From Candidatus Epilinea brevis (GTDB taxonomy: Bacteria > Chloroflexota > Anaerolineae > Epilineales > Epilineaceae), in the NCBI GenBank assembly GCA_016710785.1, contig JADJUE010000003.1:496001-560000 (forward strand): 64,000 nucleotides of DNA, read 5' to 3'. A model generated the notes under the pieces. That model did no database searches, had not been told where the DNA came from, and was given only the letters and a program-made list of their open reading frames with translations. Below are positions 18,207 through 26,756 of this stretch, in pieces (position 1 is the first letter of the stretch; each line of letters starts with the position of its first letter). The position numbers and the translations under genes were made by a program.

Positions 18207-18876
18207 CCAGTCGCTGGAAATGGTGCGCTCCTTCCCGATTCCGGAAGCCTGGGGGGGGGGGCTGTTTCAGCTTCCTGAGCCTGTCATCACGGCCTTGCTG
18301 CGGTTGATCCAACGCAAGCGGCTGCTGCGCGTCCTGGAGTTGGGGACGGGCTTCGGCGCCACCGCCTGCGTCATCGCCGCCGAGTTCCAGATGCGGGGAC
18401 GCGGCCGGGTGACCACCATCGACCGGGCGGCGCATGAACCGGTCAATGTTCGCGCCCTGGCCGAGCATTGCCGAATCTCACCGGAGCACCTGGACATCGT
18501 GGTAGATCCCTCAGGCTACATCTGGCGGCTGGGCCGGATGATCGCCGCCGCCGGCGCAACCGGGCACCTCGAGCCGCAGTTCGACCTGTGCCTGATCGAC
18601 GGCGCCCATGAATGGGACCCTGACGCCGGCGCCTTCTTCCTGGCTGACCAGCTGCTGCGGCCCGGTGGATACATGGTCCTGGACGACCTGACCTTTCGCT
18701 TGACGGATGTTCCGGACGCCGCGGCCCGCTTCCCTGGCCGGACGGCGGAACAGCTGGAGACGCCGCAGATGCGCCTGGTGTGGGACCTGTTGGTGCGACC
18801 GCATCCGGACTATGGGCGCTTCACAGAGATCTACGGCGGCCGCGTGGGCGTGGCCAAAAAGCGGGGTTGGGGCTGA
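18151..18876 (+). CDS. Class I SAM-dependent (O-)methyltransferase
   Basis: This 241-residue methyltransferase carries motif I LRVLELGTGFGATA, an acidic strand-2 end in TTIDRAAH, 'DLCLIDGAHEWDPDAG' and 'LRPGGYMVLDDL', a pattern of the Methyltransf_24 group often linked to glycans or antibiotics. It overlaps the glycosyltransferase-like gene and may modify the same glycan. A run of 11 G at 18251-18261 encodes the Trp-Gly-Gly-Gly before the SAM domain. A one-base slip there would shift the frame and abolish the product. Confidence 0.85.
   Translation: MFLDRLAGLLSPGTDAIGDQSLEMVRSFPIPEAWGGGLFQLPEPVITALLRLIQRKRLLRVLELGTGFGATACVIAAEFQMRGRGRVTTIDRAAHEPVNVRALAEHCRISPEHLDIVVDPSGYIWRLGRMIAAAGATGHLEPQFDLCLIDGAHEWDPDAGAFFLADQLLRPGGYMVLDDLTFRLTDVPDAAARFPGRTAEQLETPQMRLVWDLLVRPHPDYGRFTEIYGGRVGVAKKRGWG
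18251..18261. repeat. G11 homopolymer within a coding region
   Basis: Eleven consecutive G bases on the plus strand lie about 100 bases into the methyltransferase gene. The reading frame is intact at this length. Such tracts are either slippage-prone contingency sites or sequencing trouble spots. Confidence 0.95.
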
Positions 18877-19188
18877 CGGAGCTCGGGAGCGGCCACCGAG
18901 GCGGAGGGTCAAGACATGACCGATCCCGCCGATGGTTTTCGCTGTCAATGAAGGCAATCGGTCCTATGCCTGCTATGAAATTGCGCCGCGCTCCAGCCGC
19001 AGTTTCATGCTCTGGCGGGTGTGCATGCCGCACATGCGCGACTTGATTGTGAATGAAAACCCTGGGAGTGCGCTGGACGCGCGAACAGATCAAGACCCTG
19101 CCGCGGGAGCCATTCGAGGCGTTCCAGCGGCGTGATCCGGGCATCGAACGTGGGCAACCCGCTGCGGTCCTGACGGCCAGCCCCCGCG
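18877..19188. other. Interval without a convincing gene; possible broken ORF
   Basis: About 310 bases lie between the methyltransferase and the convergent truD. A 67-codon plus frame at 18932 ('MVFAVNEGNRSYACYEIAP') and an offset frame at 19053 ('GVRWTREQIKTLPREPFEAF') each look moderately protein-like, and their base composition is less GC-rich than the neighbours. They could be two pieces of one frameshifted small gene. Neither has a good ribosome-binding site and I recognise no family. Confidence 0.3.
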
Positions 19189-20349
19189 TCAGTCTTCCGC
19201 TTCCCCCTCGTCCTCCGGCTCGGTCCCCGTGTCCAGCAACTCCCGCAGGGCGGAGGTGGCGTAGGCACCCGGCGGCAGGCCAAAGGCCAACTCCAGGCTG
19301 CCGTCGTCCAACCAGCGCCAGCTAAGCTCCCGCAGCTTCACCCGCAGCGCGCGGCGGTTGGCGCGGGCACCGTAGGCCTCCAGGCCGGCGCGCCATTCGC
19401 CCAGGTCAGCCAGAGCCTCCTGTTCGACGCGCAGGGCCTCGTCCCGCGCCGGGCTCTCGCCCAGGCCCCAGAGCGGACCGGTCGGATGGACATCCAGCGC
19501 CGCCAGCCGACTTTCGATGTCCTCGTCCAGGGTTTCGGCGACGAAGAAACTGCGGGTGCCCTCCAGGGCCAGGGCTTCGCCCGGCAGGGCGCGGTTCCAG
19601 CTGCCGGCCGTCACGCGGGCGGAGAGCAGGCGGTTGAAGAGGTAGCTCCGGGCCGCAGAGATGTACAGGCCGCGCTTGTAGGAACGGCTCTCCGTGGCGC
19701 CGGCGAAGATGGCCAAGGCGCGCGACAGGTTGCCTCCGCCCCCCAGACCGAATCGCTGCGGACCGAAGTAGTTGGGCACCCCTGCGGTGGCCAGGACCCC
19801 GAGGCGCTCGTCCATCGCCGCCCGCGGTGGCTCAGCGCCGCGCAGCCCCTTGAGTTCACGCACCACCAGGATGAACCGGTTGCCCTTCAGTCCCCCACGG
19901 CGCACCATGCGCCGGTTACGGGCCGCCTCCAGCACCTCCAGATCGGCCGATTCCAGCGCTGACCAGTCCGGCATGCCCTTGCCCGGTAGGAGGATCGAGA
20001 AGGTCTGTTCGGTGACCGCGTGCCGATCTTTCAGCCCCGCATAGCTGACGCGGCCAATGGTAACCCCCGCCACGTCGGCCACTTGACGGGCCACCCAGTC
20101 CGTGTTGGCGCCGCGCTTGCGCAGGCGGAGGAGGACGTGGTCTCCGTCGCCGCTGGGGGCGAAACCCAATTCCTCCACCACCCGGAAGTCCTCCGGCGCG
20201 GCTCGCAGGTGACCGATGGCCAGCGGCGGACCGGCGGCGTACGCCAGATCCTGCCAATCCGCCGGCGGCGGCGGGAGCACCGTTCCCGGGGCATCCAGGT
20301 TGCCCCCCGACTGGGCGCGGCCCGCACGCCTCCCACGTCGCTCGCCCAT
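19189..20349 (-). CDS. truD: tRNA pseudouridine(13) synthase TruD
   Basis: TruD makes pseudouridine at position 13 of certain tRNAs. The 386-residue protein has the family core with the catalytic Asp in SYAGLKDRHAVTEQ, 'LKGNRFILVVRELKG', 'GVPNYFGPQRFG' and 'SAARSYLFNRLL'. The ATG at 20349 follows the stop of the upstream pentapeptide gene in a TGATG overlap, showing coupling. The same frame is open further upstream, but that stretch is a shadow of the pentapeptide gene. The acidic C-terminal tail is unremarkable. Confidence 0.95.
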   Translation of the reverse strand: MGERRGRRAGRAQSGGNLDAPGTVLPPPPADWQDLAYAAGPPLAIGHLRAAPEDFRVVEELGFAPSGDGDHVLLRLRKRGANTDWVARQVADVAGVTIGRVSYAGLKDRHAVTEQTFSILLPGKGMPDWSALESADLEVLEAARNRRMVRRGGLKGNRFILVVRELKGLRGAEPPRAAMDERLGVLATAGVPNYFGPQRFGLGGGGNLSRALAIFAGATESRSYKRGLYISAARSYLFNRLLSARVTAGSWNRALPGEALALEGTRSFFVAETLDEDIESRLAALDVHPTGPLWGLGESPARDEALRVEQEALADLGEWRAGLEAYGARANRRALRVKLRELSWRWLDDGSLELAFGLPPGAYATSALRELLDTGTEPEDEGEAED

Positions 20350-21611
20350 CAGTCGGCGTTGAGTCGCAGGGCCAGCATATGTCCCAAAGCACCCAGAAGA
20401 CCGATGCCCACCATGCTCTCCACGGCCGAGGCCAGGAGGCCCGCCCTCGTGGTGGTGGCCAAGGGGTAGGCGTCGATGGGTGTCAGTTGCGCCGCGGAGA
20501 AGAGCAGGAGATCCACCGTGCGTACCGCCGCACCGCCCACATGGATCACGGTGCCCGACAGACCGAACATCCAGGCGAAGGCCAGCCAGATGGCGACCAG
20601 GGTGCTCAGGGCACGACCGAAAGAGATGCCATAGCCGGTCAGCAGTTCCGCGACCCCGCCCAGGATCCAGCGCAGGCCATGTTTCAGTTGGAACCAGATG
20701 GGCCAGGCAGAGCGGTGGTAGCGCGCCGCGCGATCCGGTCGGTGGGTAGCCGTCGCCATGCGCTGCTGCATGACGTGGGCCCAACGGGCATCGGCCGAGC
20801 GCCCCCTTTGCGCGAAATGATGCTTGAGGCCACGGTAGGTGTCGCGCGCCAGGGCCAGGTCGCCGACGGCCTCGCCCACGCCGCCCTTCAGGTGGCCGCG
20901 GCGAAGGGGCAGATCGCCAAGACCAGCCTGATAGAGGAAGGCGTAGCTGAAGTCCGTCGATGGCGAGAGCTGAGCGCGGTCCAGCCGAGCGAGAGACAGT
21001 ACCGCGCCCTCGAATCGCGCCCCGGCCAGATCCGCGCCGACCAGGCGGGCATTGACCAGATGCGCCCAGCGCAGATCAGCGGTGCGGAGCACGGCGCCGT
21101 CAAACACAGCCGACTGCAGGAGTGCTTCGCTGAACACGGCGCCGCTGGCGGTGGCCAAGGTCAGGTCGGCATTGAGCAACGAGGCGCCTCTGAAGTCGGC
21201 CTCGCTGATGTCCGATCGGCTCAGGTCCGTACCCGTGAGATGCGCGCCGCGCAAACTGGCGCCGCGGAGGTCGACGCCCTGCAACCGGGCACCGACCAGA
21301 AGCGCGCCGTCGAGGCAGGCCCCCCTGAGACTGGCGCCTCCGAAGTTGGCGCCGCTGAGCGTGGCGCCGGTGAAGTCCGCGCCGTCCAGCACCAGGGTCG
21401 CAGCCCCTTTCTGCCAGGGGCTGAGGTCCAGACCGCGCAGATCGGCGCCGGCAAGCCGGATGTTCTCGCCGTCCAGCACCGCTTCCACCAGGCTGGCCGC
21501 CCGATCCCGCGGCGCCACGGCCGCCAGGCGCGCGGCGAGCGACCCAGACGTGCGGCTGGCACCGAGCGATACGGGGATAGGGCCATGAAAGGTGGCAGTC
21601 AATGCGGTCAT
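20349..21611 (-). CDS. Pentapeptide-repeat protein with C-terminal two-helix channel-like domain
   Basis: About 420 residues. From about residue 45 to 225 the sequence is built of A(D/N)LxG-type pentapeptides such as 'GADFTGATLSGANFGGASLR', which should form a square beta-helix. A basic linker with 'YHRSAWPIWFQLKHG' follows. Two membrane helices then flank a short loop 'LLFSAAQLTPIDAYPLAT', an arrangement like the pore module of two-helix ion channels and seen in other pentapeptide membrane proteins. The ATG at 21611 has GAGG 9 bases upstream, and a start at 21689 would add unrelated residues. The gene overlaps truD. Function is unknown. Confidence 0.85.
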   Translation of the reverse strand: MTALTATFHGPIPVSLGASRTSGSLAARLAAVAPRDRAASLVEAVLDGENIRLAGADLRGLDLSPWQKGAATLVLDGADFTGATLSGANFGGASLRGACLDGALLVGARLQGVDLRGASLRGAHLTGTDLSRSDISEADFRGASLLNADLTLATASGAVFSEALLQSAVFDGAVLRTADLRWAHLVNARLVGADLAGARFEGAVLSLARLDRAQLSPSTDFSYAFLYQAGLGDLPLRRGHLKGGVGEAVGDLALARDTYRGLKHHFAQRGRSADARWAHVMQQRMATATHRPDRAARYHRSAWPIWFQLKHGLRWILGGVAELLTGYGISFGRALSTLVAIWLAFAWMFGLSGTVIHVGGAAVRTVDLLLFSAAQLTPIDAYPLATTTRAGLLASAVESMVGIGLLGALGHMLALRLNAD

Positions 21612-22014
21612 GATGGGGATCCTCAACTGAGTCGGGCCACCGCTACGGGCCAGCGGCCGCCAAACCAACAACGACTGTTCCGTCTCCAAGCTCAGGGTGG
21701 CCAGCGACGGCTAGACCTTACCATGAGCATCCTTCCCGTCGCAAGCCGCCGCCACCGTCGTTTCCGGAGCATCCGCCCGGCCCCTACCACCGCTTGTGGT
21801 GTCGTCCACCTGGGCACCGCGACCCCTGGCTGTGCACAAAGCTGTGGATAACTGCTTGAGAACTCGTGCCGTTCCACGCGGCTGCGGCGACGATTCAGCC
21901 GCAGCGCAGCATCCCTGGTCTACAATGGCGCGACGACGCGGGGCGTTGTCGCCATCTGCCATGGTCCGCGCCGTCGATCGATCGCAAATCCGCTCTGCCC
22001 CTGCTCGAGTTCCC
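21612..22014. other. Divergent intergenic region with DnaA-box-like pair
   Basis: This 403-base stretch separates the pentapeptide gene from the LysM/M23 gene. It holds the two DnaA-box-like sites listed separately and a TACAAT at 21921-21926, without a good -35, that may start the downstream gene. Upstream in-frame ATG codons of the LysM/M23 frame fall here, but the encoded residues are not protein-like. I see no further gene. Confidence 0.6.
21831..21851. promoter_or_regulatory. Two adjacent DnaA-box-like sites, one perfect
   Basis: On the minus strand the sequence reads TTATCCACA (21851-21843), the exact consensus box, and TTGTGCACA (21839-21831), three bases apart. A weaker TCGTCCACC is nearby at about 21801. 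They lie in front of the LysM/M23 gene. Confidence 0.5.
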
Positions 22015-23550
22015 ATGAACGACCTGCTTCCACCGACCGCATCAGGGCCGCCCGATGCCCTGCCATCTGCACCTCGGCCATCCCGCCGGAACGCATCCGT
22101 GCGCCGCGGTGGCGCCGGATGGTCCTGGTTGGGGGTGGCCGCCCTGGCCATGGCCCTCACCGCCGGCGTCGCCGCCCTGCGCCTGACCGTGCACCGCCAG
22201 GCGCAGCGGGGGCAGTCGGTGGGCGCCACACCCGTCAGTCTGGCCAGCCCGGCCGGTGAGTCCGATGCCCTGATCCTCTACACCGTGGCTCCCGGCGACA
22301 CCCTGAGCGGCATCGCCATCCGGCACGGCCTGTCACCGGAGAACCTGATGGACCTCAACGGCCTCACAGACCCGGACAGCTTGCAGGTAGGCCAGGTCAT
22401 CCACATCCACCTGGCTCCGGAGCGGGACGGCCCGGCCACCCCGATCGTCCCCGACAGCGAGCTGGTGCGCGGCCCGGCCTACCTGGGCTTCGACATCCGC
22501 GATTTCCTGTCCGGCCTGGGCAGCCCCCTCCTGGACTACTCGGAAACAGTCGAGGGTGTGACCATGGACGGAGCCGTCATGGTGGAGCGCATCAGCCGGC
22601 AGTTCTCCGTGGGCCCGCGGGTGCTTCTGGCTTTCCTCGAGGCCCGGAGCGGCCAGGTCAGCGGCCGCATGCCGCTGGTCACCCTCGACAGCTACCCCGC
22701 CGGGATGGAGGACAGCACCCGAGCGGGGCTGTGGCGGCAGCTCAACTGGCTGGCGGATCGCTTGAACGGTGCCTACTACGACCTCCGCACCCGGCGCAAC
22801 CGGGTCATGACCCTGCGGGACGGCCTTCGACTGGGAGCCCCCGAAGGCCTGAACGCCGGCAGTTTCGCCGTCGACCGCGTGCTGGGGCTCTTGTCCACCG
22901 AGGCGGAGCTGGCGGGGGCTCAGGCGGGGTTCGAGGCCGCCTACGCCGGCCTTTTCGGCGATCCTTGGTCGGGTGCCCGGCCCGCACTGGATCTCGCTAC
23001 CCTCACCTTTCCGGCGCTCACGCTCCCCTGGCCGGTGGGCGACACCTGGTGGATGACCGGCGGCCCACACGGGGGCTGGGCCAACGGCAGCGCCTGGGCG
23101 GCCTTGGACTTCGTACCCGACGAGGAGGCGCGGGGCTGCGCGGTCTCGTCGGCTTGGGTGACGGCGGTGGGCGACGGGGTGGTGCTGGAAGGCGAGACCG
23201 GCCAGCTCTTCCTGGACCTGGACGGCGACGGGATGCGGGAGACGGGGCCGGTGGTCATGTACCTGCACCTCGCTGCCGATGGCCGCGCGGCGCCGGGCAG
23301 TCGATCGCGCGCCGGCGATCGACTGGGGCATCCCAGCTGCGAGGGCGGCGTGTCCACCGCCTCCCATCTGCACATCGCCCGGCTCTATGACGGCGAGTGG
23401 CTGGCGGCCGGTGGCGATCCGCCCTTCGCTTTGGGCCGCTGGACGGCCTGGGGATCCCCTACAGTCTACGACGGCGGGCTGCAATCGTCGGATGGAATCC
23501 GGCGGGAAGCCTGCGAATGCCGCCTGCCGGACACGAACGCGATCCGCTGA
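22015..23550 (+). CDS. Membrane-anchored LysM / M23-type peptidoglycan hydrolase-like protein
   Basis: The 511-residue protein has an N-terminal membrane segment (about residues 38-58), a LysM domain ('YTVAPGDTLSGIAIRHGLSP' to 'VGQVIHIHL', about residues 85-135), a 150-residue helical middle, and a C-terminal LytM/M23-like domain. Possible zinc ligands are present as the His of TGGPHGGW, the Asp of WAALDFVPD and the HLH of TASHLHIARL. It should bind and possibly cut peptidoglycan outside the membrane. The ATG at 22015 was chosen because it begins the first plausible leader. The spacing of the zinc ligands is unusual, so activity is not certain. Confidence 0.82.
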   Translation: MNDLLPPTASGPPDALPSAPRPSRRNASVRRGGAGWSWLGVAALAMALTAGVAALRLTVHRQAQRGQSVGATPVSLASPAGESDALILYTVAPGDTLSGIAIRHGLSPENLMDLNGLTDPDSLQVGQVIHIHLAPERDGPATPIVPDSELVRGPAYLGFDIRDFLSGLGSPLLDYSETVEGVTMDGAVMVERISRQFSVGPRVLLAFLEARSGQVSGRMPLVTLDSYPAGMEDSTRAGLWRQLNWLADRLNGAYYDLRTRRNRVMTLRDGLRLGAPEGLNAGSFAVDRVLGLLSTEAELAGAQAGFEAAYAGLFGDPWSGARPALDLATLTFPALTLPWPVGDTWWMTGGPHGGWANGSAWAALDFVPDEEARGCAVSSAWVTAVGDGVVLEGETGQLFLDLDGDGMRETGPVVMYLHLAADGRAAPGSRSRAGDRLGHPSCEGGVSTASHLHIARLYDGEWLAAGGDPPFALGRWTAWGSPTVYDGGLQSSDGIRREACECRLPDTNAIR

Positions 23551-23675
23551 CCACGCGCCGCCCCGCCGTGACAGCTAACGGCGTTCCCCGTGGACGAAAC
23601 CGGCATGCACGGGGGTGAGAATCCCGCTCATGCCCACCTGTCCATGCGCATCGCGCAACTTCGCCCGGTTCAGGA

Positions 23676-23684
23676 TGATATACT
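23676..23684 (+). promoter_or_regulatory. Extended -10 promoter upstream of fabF
   Basis: TGA-TATACT fits an extended -10 element. No clear -35 is present. The transcript would start near 23691 and carry fabF and fabH. Confidence 0.4.
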
Positions 23685-23769
23685 TGCCGTCCCTTCGTTT
23701 CAGCGTTTCCGTCCATCAGCTCCGTCGGCGCCCCGAACCGGAGCCCCCCCGTGAGGCGCGGTACCTTCC

Positions 23770-25044
23770 ATGAACAGCCCTGTTCGCGTCGTGGTCACCG
23801 GCCTGGGCATGGTGACGCCCGTCGGCCTGGACCGCATTTCCAGTTGGGAATCGCTGGTCGCCGGCCGCTCTGGGCTGGCCCCCATCAGCCATTTCGATGC
23901 CGTGGGAATGGGCTTCGAAGCCACCACGGCGGCTGAGGTCAAGGGATTCGACCCCAGCCCTATCATCAGCCCCCGCGAGGCGAGGCGCATGGACCGGGTC
24001 ACCCAGCTGGCGGTGGTGGCGGCCCATGAAGCCATGAAGGACGCCGGCCTCCTGGGCGAGGACGGCAGATTGACCGGCGACGCCCCCGCCGAGCGCGTGG
24101 GTGTCTTCATCGGCAGCGGCGTCGGCGGCATCGGCACCGTAGTGGAGCAGAATGACGTGCTGCGAGAGCGCGGCCCGCGCCGGGTCAGCCCCTTCACCAT
24201 CCCCATGCTCCTGGCCGATTCCGTTCCCGGAATGGTGGCCATCCAGCACGGACTAAGGGGCCCCAACATGGCCCATCTCTCCGCCTGCGCCTCTGGAGCA
24301 AACGCCATCGGAGAGGCGGCAGAGGTCATCCGGCGCGGAGCGGCGGACGTCATGGTCGCCGGCGGCGCAGAGGCCGGCATCGTCCCTCTGGCGGTGGCGG
24401 GCTTCAGCAACATGGGCGCCTTGTCCAAATGGGTGGGCGACCCGGTGCTGGCCAGTCGCCCTTTCGATCTGGAACGCGACGGCTTCGTGATCGGCGAGGG
24501 AGCCGGGGTGCTGATCCTGGAGCGGCTGGACCAGGCCCAGGCTCGCGGTGCGCGGATCTACGCCGAGTTGGCGGGCTACGGCAGCACGGCTGACGCGGGG
24601 CATGCCACCGCGCCGTCGGAGGACGGCGCGGGCATGACGCGCGCGGTGCGCGCGGCCCTGGACCAGGCCGGGCTCACCACGGCGGACATCGACTACATCA
24701 ACGCCCACGGCACCTCCACGCCGCTCAACGATGCGGCGGAGACGCAGGCGATGAAGCAGCTCATGGGCTCGCGCGCCGGCGACGTGCCCATGAGCTCGGT
24801 CAAGAGCATGATCGGACACCTTCTGGGCGCCGGTGGCGCGGTGGAAGCAGCGACCAGCTGCCTCACGCTCGTGGACGGTGTCATCCCGCCGACCATCAAC
24901 CTGCACACACCAGACCCGCGTTGCGACCTGGACTACGTGCCACTGGTGGCTCGACGCCCGTCTGGCGGGGTCCGCGTGGCGCTCTCCAACTCGATGGGCT
25001 TCGGCGGACACAACGCCGCTCTGCTCCTCCGCCGCGATCTGTAG
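23770..25044 (+). CDS. fabF: 3-oxoacyl-[acyl-carrier-protein] synthase II
   Basis: FabF condenses malonyl-ACP with growing acyl-ACP in fatty-acid elongation. The 424-residue protein has the nucleophile Cys173 in LSACASGANAIG, the His of NAHGTSTPLND and the His of SMIGHLLGAGGAVEA, completing the Cys-His-His triad of elongating ketosynthases. The C-terminal 'SNSMGFGGHNAALLLRR' is also typical. The next gene, fabH, starts 5 bases after the stop. No acpP, fabD or fabG is present here, so the cluster is only a part of the fatty-acid set. Confidence 0.95.
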   Translation: MNSPVRVVVTGLGMVTPVGLDRISSWESLVAGRSGLAPISHFDAVGMGFEATTAAEVKGFDPSPIISPREARRMDRVTQLAVVAAHEAMKDAGLLGEDGRLTGDAPAERVGVFIGSGVGGIGTVVEQNDVLRERGPRRVSPFTIPMLLADSVPGMVAIQHGLRGPNMAHLSACASGANAIGEAAEVIRRGAADVMVAGGAEAGIVPLAVAGFSNMGALSKWVGDPVLASRPFDLERDGFVIGEGAGVLILERLDQAQARGARIYAELAGYGSTADAGHATAPSEDGAGMTRAVRAALDQAGLTTADIDYINAHGTSTPLNDAAETQAMKQLMGSRAGDVPMSSVKSMIGHLLGAGGAVEAATSCLTLVDGVIPPTINLHTPDPRCDLDYVPLVARRPSGGVRVALSNSMGFGGHNAALLLRRDL

Positions 25045-25049
25045 CCCCA

Positions 25050-26225
25050 ATGTCCGAGAGCGGCGGTCGTTACGCCCATATCACCGGTTGGGGCGCTCAT
25101 GTCCCGGCCCGGGCGGTGACCAATCAGGACCTCTCGCAGATCCTACCCACGTCGGATGCCTGGATCCAGGAGCGAACAGGCATCGTGGAGCGACACATCG
25201 CCGAAGAGGGCGAGTACACGTCCACGATGGCCATCCACGCGGGGCGCCAGGCGCTCAAGATCGCCAACTTGGATCCGTCGGTATTGGATCTGGTGATCTG
25301 CGCAACGTCCACACCGGATTACCTGATGCCCAACACCGCCAGCCTGATCCAGGATGGACTCGGCGCGGGCAACGCGGCGGCCTTCGACCTGAACACGGCT
25401 TGCTCCGGCTTCGTCTACGCGGTCAGCGTGGCGGCGGGCCTGATCAAAGGCGGGCTCTACGAGCGGATCCTGGTCATCGGCGCGGAGTCGATGTCGCGGG
25501 TCATGAACTGGAGCGACCGTTCCACCTGTGTCCTCTTCGGCGACGGAGCGGGCGCGGTGGTGCTGGAGGCCTCTGACCGTCCCGGTGGGGTGCTGTCCAG
25601 CAAGCTGGGCTCGGACGGCTCCGGAGGCGATCTCCTGATGGTGGGCCTTGGCACGCGCCTTCCGATCACTCAGGACTCGGTGGCCCGCGGCGAGACGGCG
25701 ATGAAGATGAACGGGCAGCAGGTCTTCCGCTTCGCCACGCGAATCATGAGCGAGGCGACGAAAGAAGTGACTGCGTTGGCGGGCCTGCAACTCGCCGACA
25801 TCGACCTGATCGTCCCCCATCAGGCGAACACGCGCATCCTGGAAGTGGCTGCCAAGCAGTTGGGCTTCGCGCCCGGCCGCATCTACTCCAACGTGCATCG
25901 CTACGGCAACACCTCGGCGGCCAGCATCCCGCTGGCCCTGGTCGACGCCCTGTCCGAAGGGCGCATCCGCGCCGGCGACCACATCGTCTTCGTGGGCTTC
26001 GGCGGGGGGCTGACCTGGGGCGCCTGTCTGGTGGAGTGGAGCTTCGGCCCGCAAGACCGGCATTGGTCGGCCTCGCAACGTGCCCTGCGCTGGATACGCG
26101 ACCGCCTGGCCCGCGTCAAGGGCGGCCTGCATGCGCTGGATCGCAAGCTCGCCGCCGCCGGCCGGGGCCGGCGCAAGGGCGACGACGGCGGTCCCTGGCG
26201 CGGGCTCGGGCCGGGCCAGCCCTAG
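25050..26225 (+). CDS. fabH: 3-oxoacyl-[acyl-carrier-protein] synthase III with basic C-terminal extension
   Basis: FabH starts fatty-acid synthesis by joining acyl-CoA to malonyl-ACP. The triad is Cys118 in NTACSGFVYA, His in LIVPHQANTRIL and Asn in YGNTSAASIPLAL. The catalytic domain ends near residue 330, which is the normal family length. About 60 further residues rich in Arg, Lys and Gly follow ('RALRWIRDRLARVKGG' and 'AAAGRGRRKGDDGG'), which is unusual. The ATG at 25050 sits 5 bases after the fabF stop. Confidence 0.94.
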   Translation: MSESGGRYAHITGWGAHVPARAVTNQDLSQILPTSDAWIQERTGIVERHIAEEGEYTSTMAIHAGRQALKIANLDPSVLDLVICATSTPDYLMPNTASLIQDGLGAGNAAAFDLNTACSGFVYAVSVAAGLIKGGLYERILVIGAESMSRVMNWSDRSTCVLFGDGAGAVVLEASDRPGGVLSSKLGSDGSGGDLLMVGLGTRLPITQDSVARGETAMKMNGQQVFRFATRIMSEATKEVTALAGLQLADIDLIVPHQANTRILEVAAKQLGFAPGRIYSNVHRYGNTSAASIPLALVDALSEGRIRAGDHIVFVGFGGGLTWGACLVEWSFGPQDRHWSASQRALRWIRDRLARVKGGLHALDRKLAAAGRGRRKGDDGGPWRGLGPGQP

Positions 26226-26308
26226 CCATTTGCCGCCCCTCGCCCCCCCTCCCAAGGCATTCGAAGGCGTCCTGATGGTCGCGGTCCGGCCCTTGGGACT
26301 CCGTTACT

Positions 26309-26337
26309 TTGGCAAGCTGGCGGTGCCTGTCTATGCT
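26309..26337 (+). promoter_or_regulatory. Sigma-70 promoter upstream of the small hypothetical gene
   Basis: TTGGCA (26309-26314) and TATGCT (26332-26337) are 17 bases apart. The expected start near 26344 gives a leader of about 87 bases. Confidence 0.6.
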
Positions 26338-26430
26338 TAGGGTTCGCTTTGGCGCGTCATGCCTTGGCGGAACGGAGGCGCAGTCGCGCACGAGCGCCCC
26401 GTCCAAGTACCTGGACCTGAGGAGAAGAAC

Positions 26431-26742
26431 GTGTTCTTCAAGTGGCCGCATATCCCGCCGCAAGCCTTGACCGAGGACCGCGCCAACAGCGCGCAGCGCA
26501 TTGCCCGCGGGCTGCCCATGGCTGAGATCGTCGAGATCGAGCGACGCAAGATCAAGGTTCGCCTCTTTGGCTCCGACGAGATCGTGCCCGGAGACATCAC
26601 GCAGAGTGGCTTCACCGTCTATCTCGGCGGATTCGACTGGGTGACCTTCTCGACGCCGCAGCATATCCTGCAAAAGTTCCCCGAGTACCTGCCGTTGCCG
26701 CAGCAGGTATACAGTGTGGACGCTGAGGATCTGCTGGCCTGA
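26431..26742 (+). CDS. Small hypothetical protein, 103 residues
   Basis: I do not recognise this protein. The GTG at 26431 is chosen over an in-frame ATG at 26359 because TGAGGAG stands 5-6 bases before it and a good promoter lies further up. The product is soluble, with a basic/acidic helix around 'MAEIVEIERRKIKVRLFG' and beta-like segments around 'GFTVYLGGFDWVTFS'. It lies between fabH and a convergent BNR-type gene. No motif points to a function. Confidence 0.75.
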   Translation: MFFKWPHIPPQALTEDRANSAQRIARGLPMAEIVEIERRKIKVRLFGSDEIVPGDITQSGFTVYLGGFDWVTFSTPQHILQKFPEYLPLPQQVYSVDAEDLLA

Positions 26743-26756
26743 TCATCGGCATCCGC

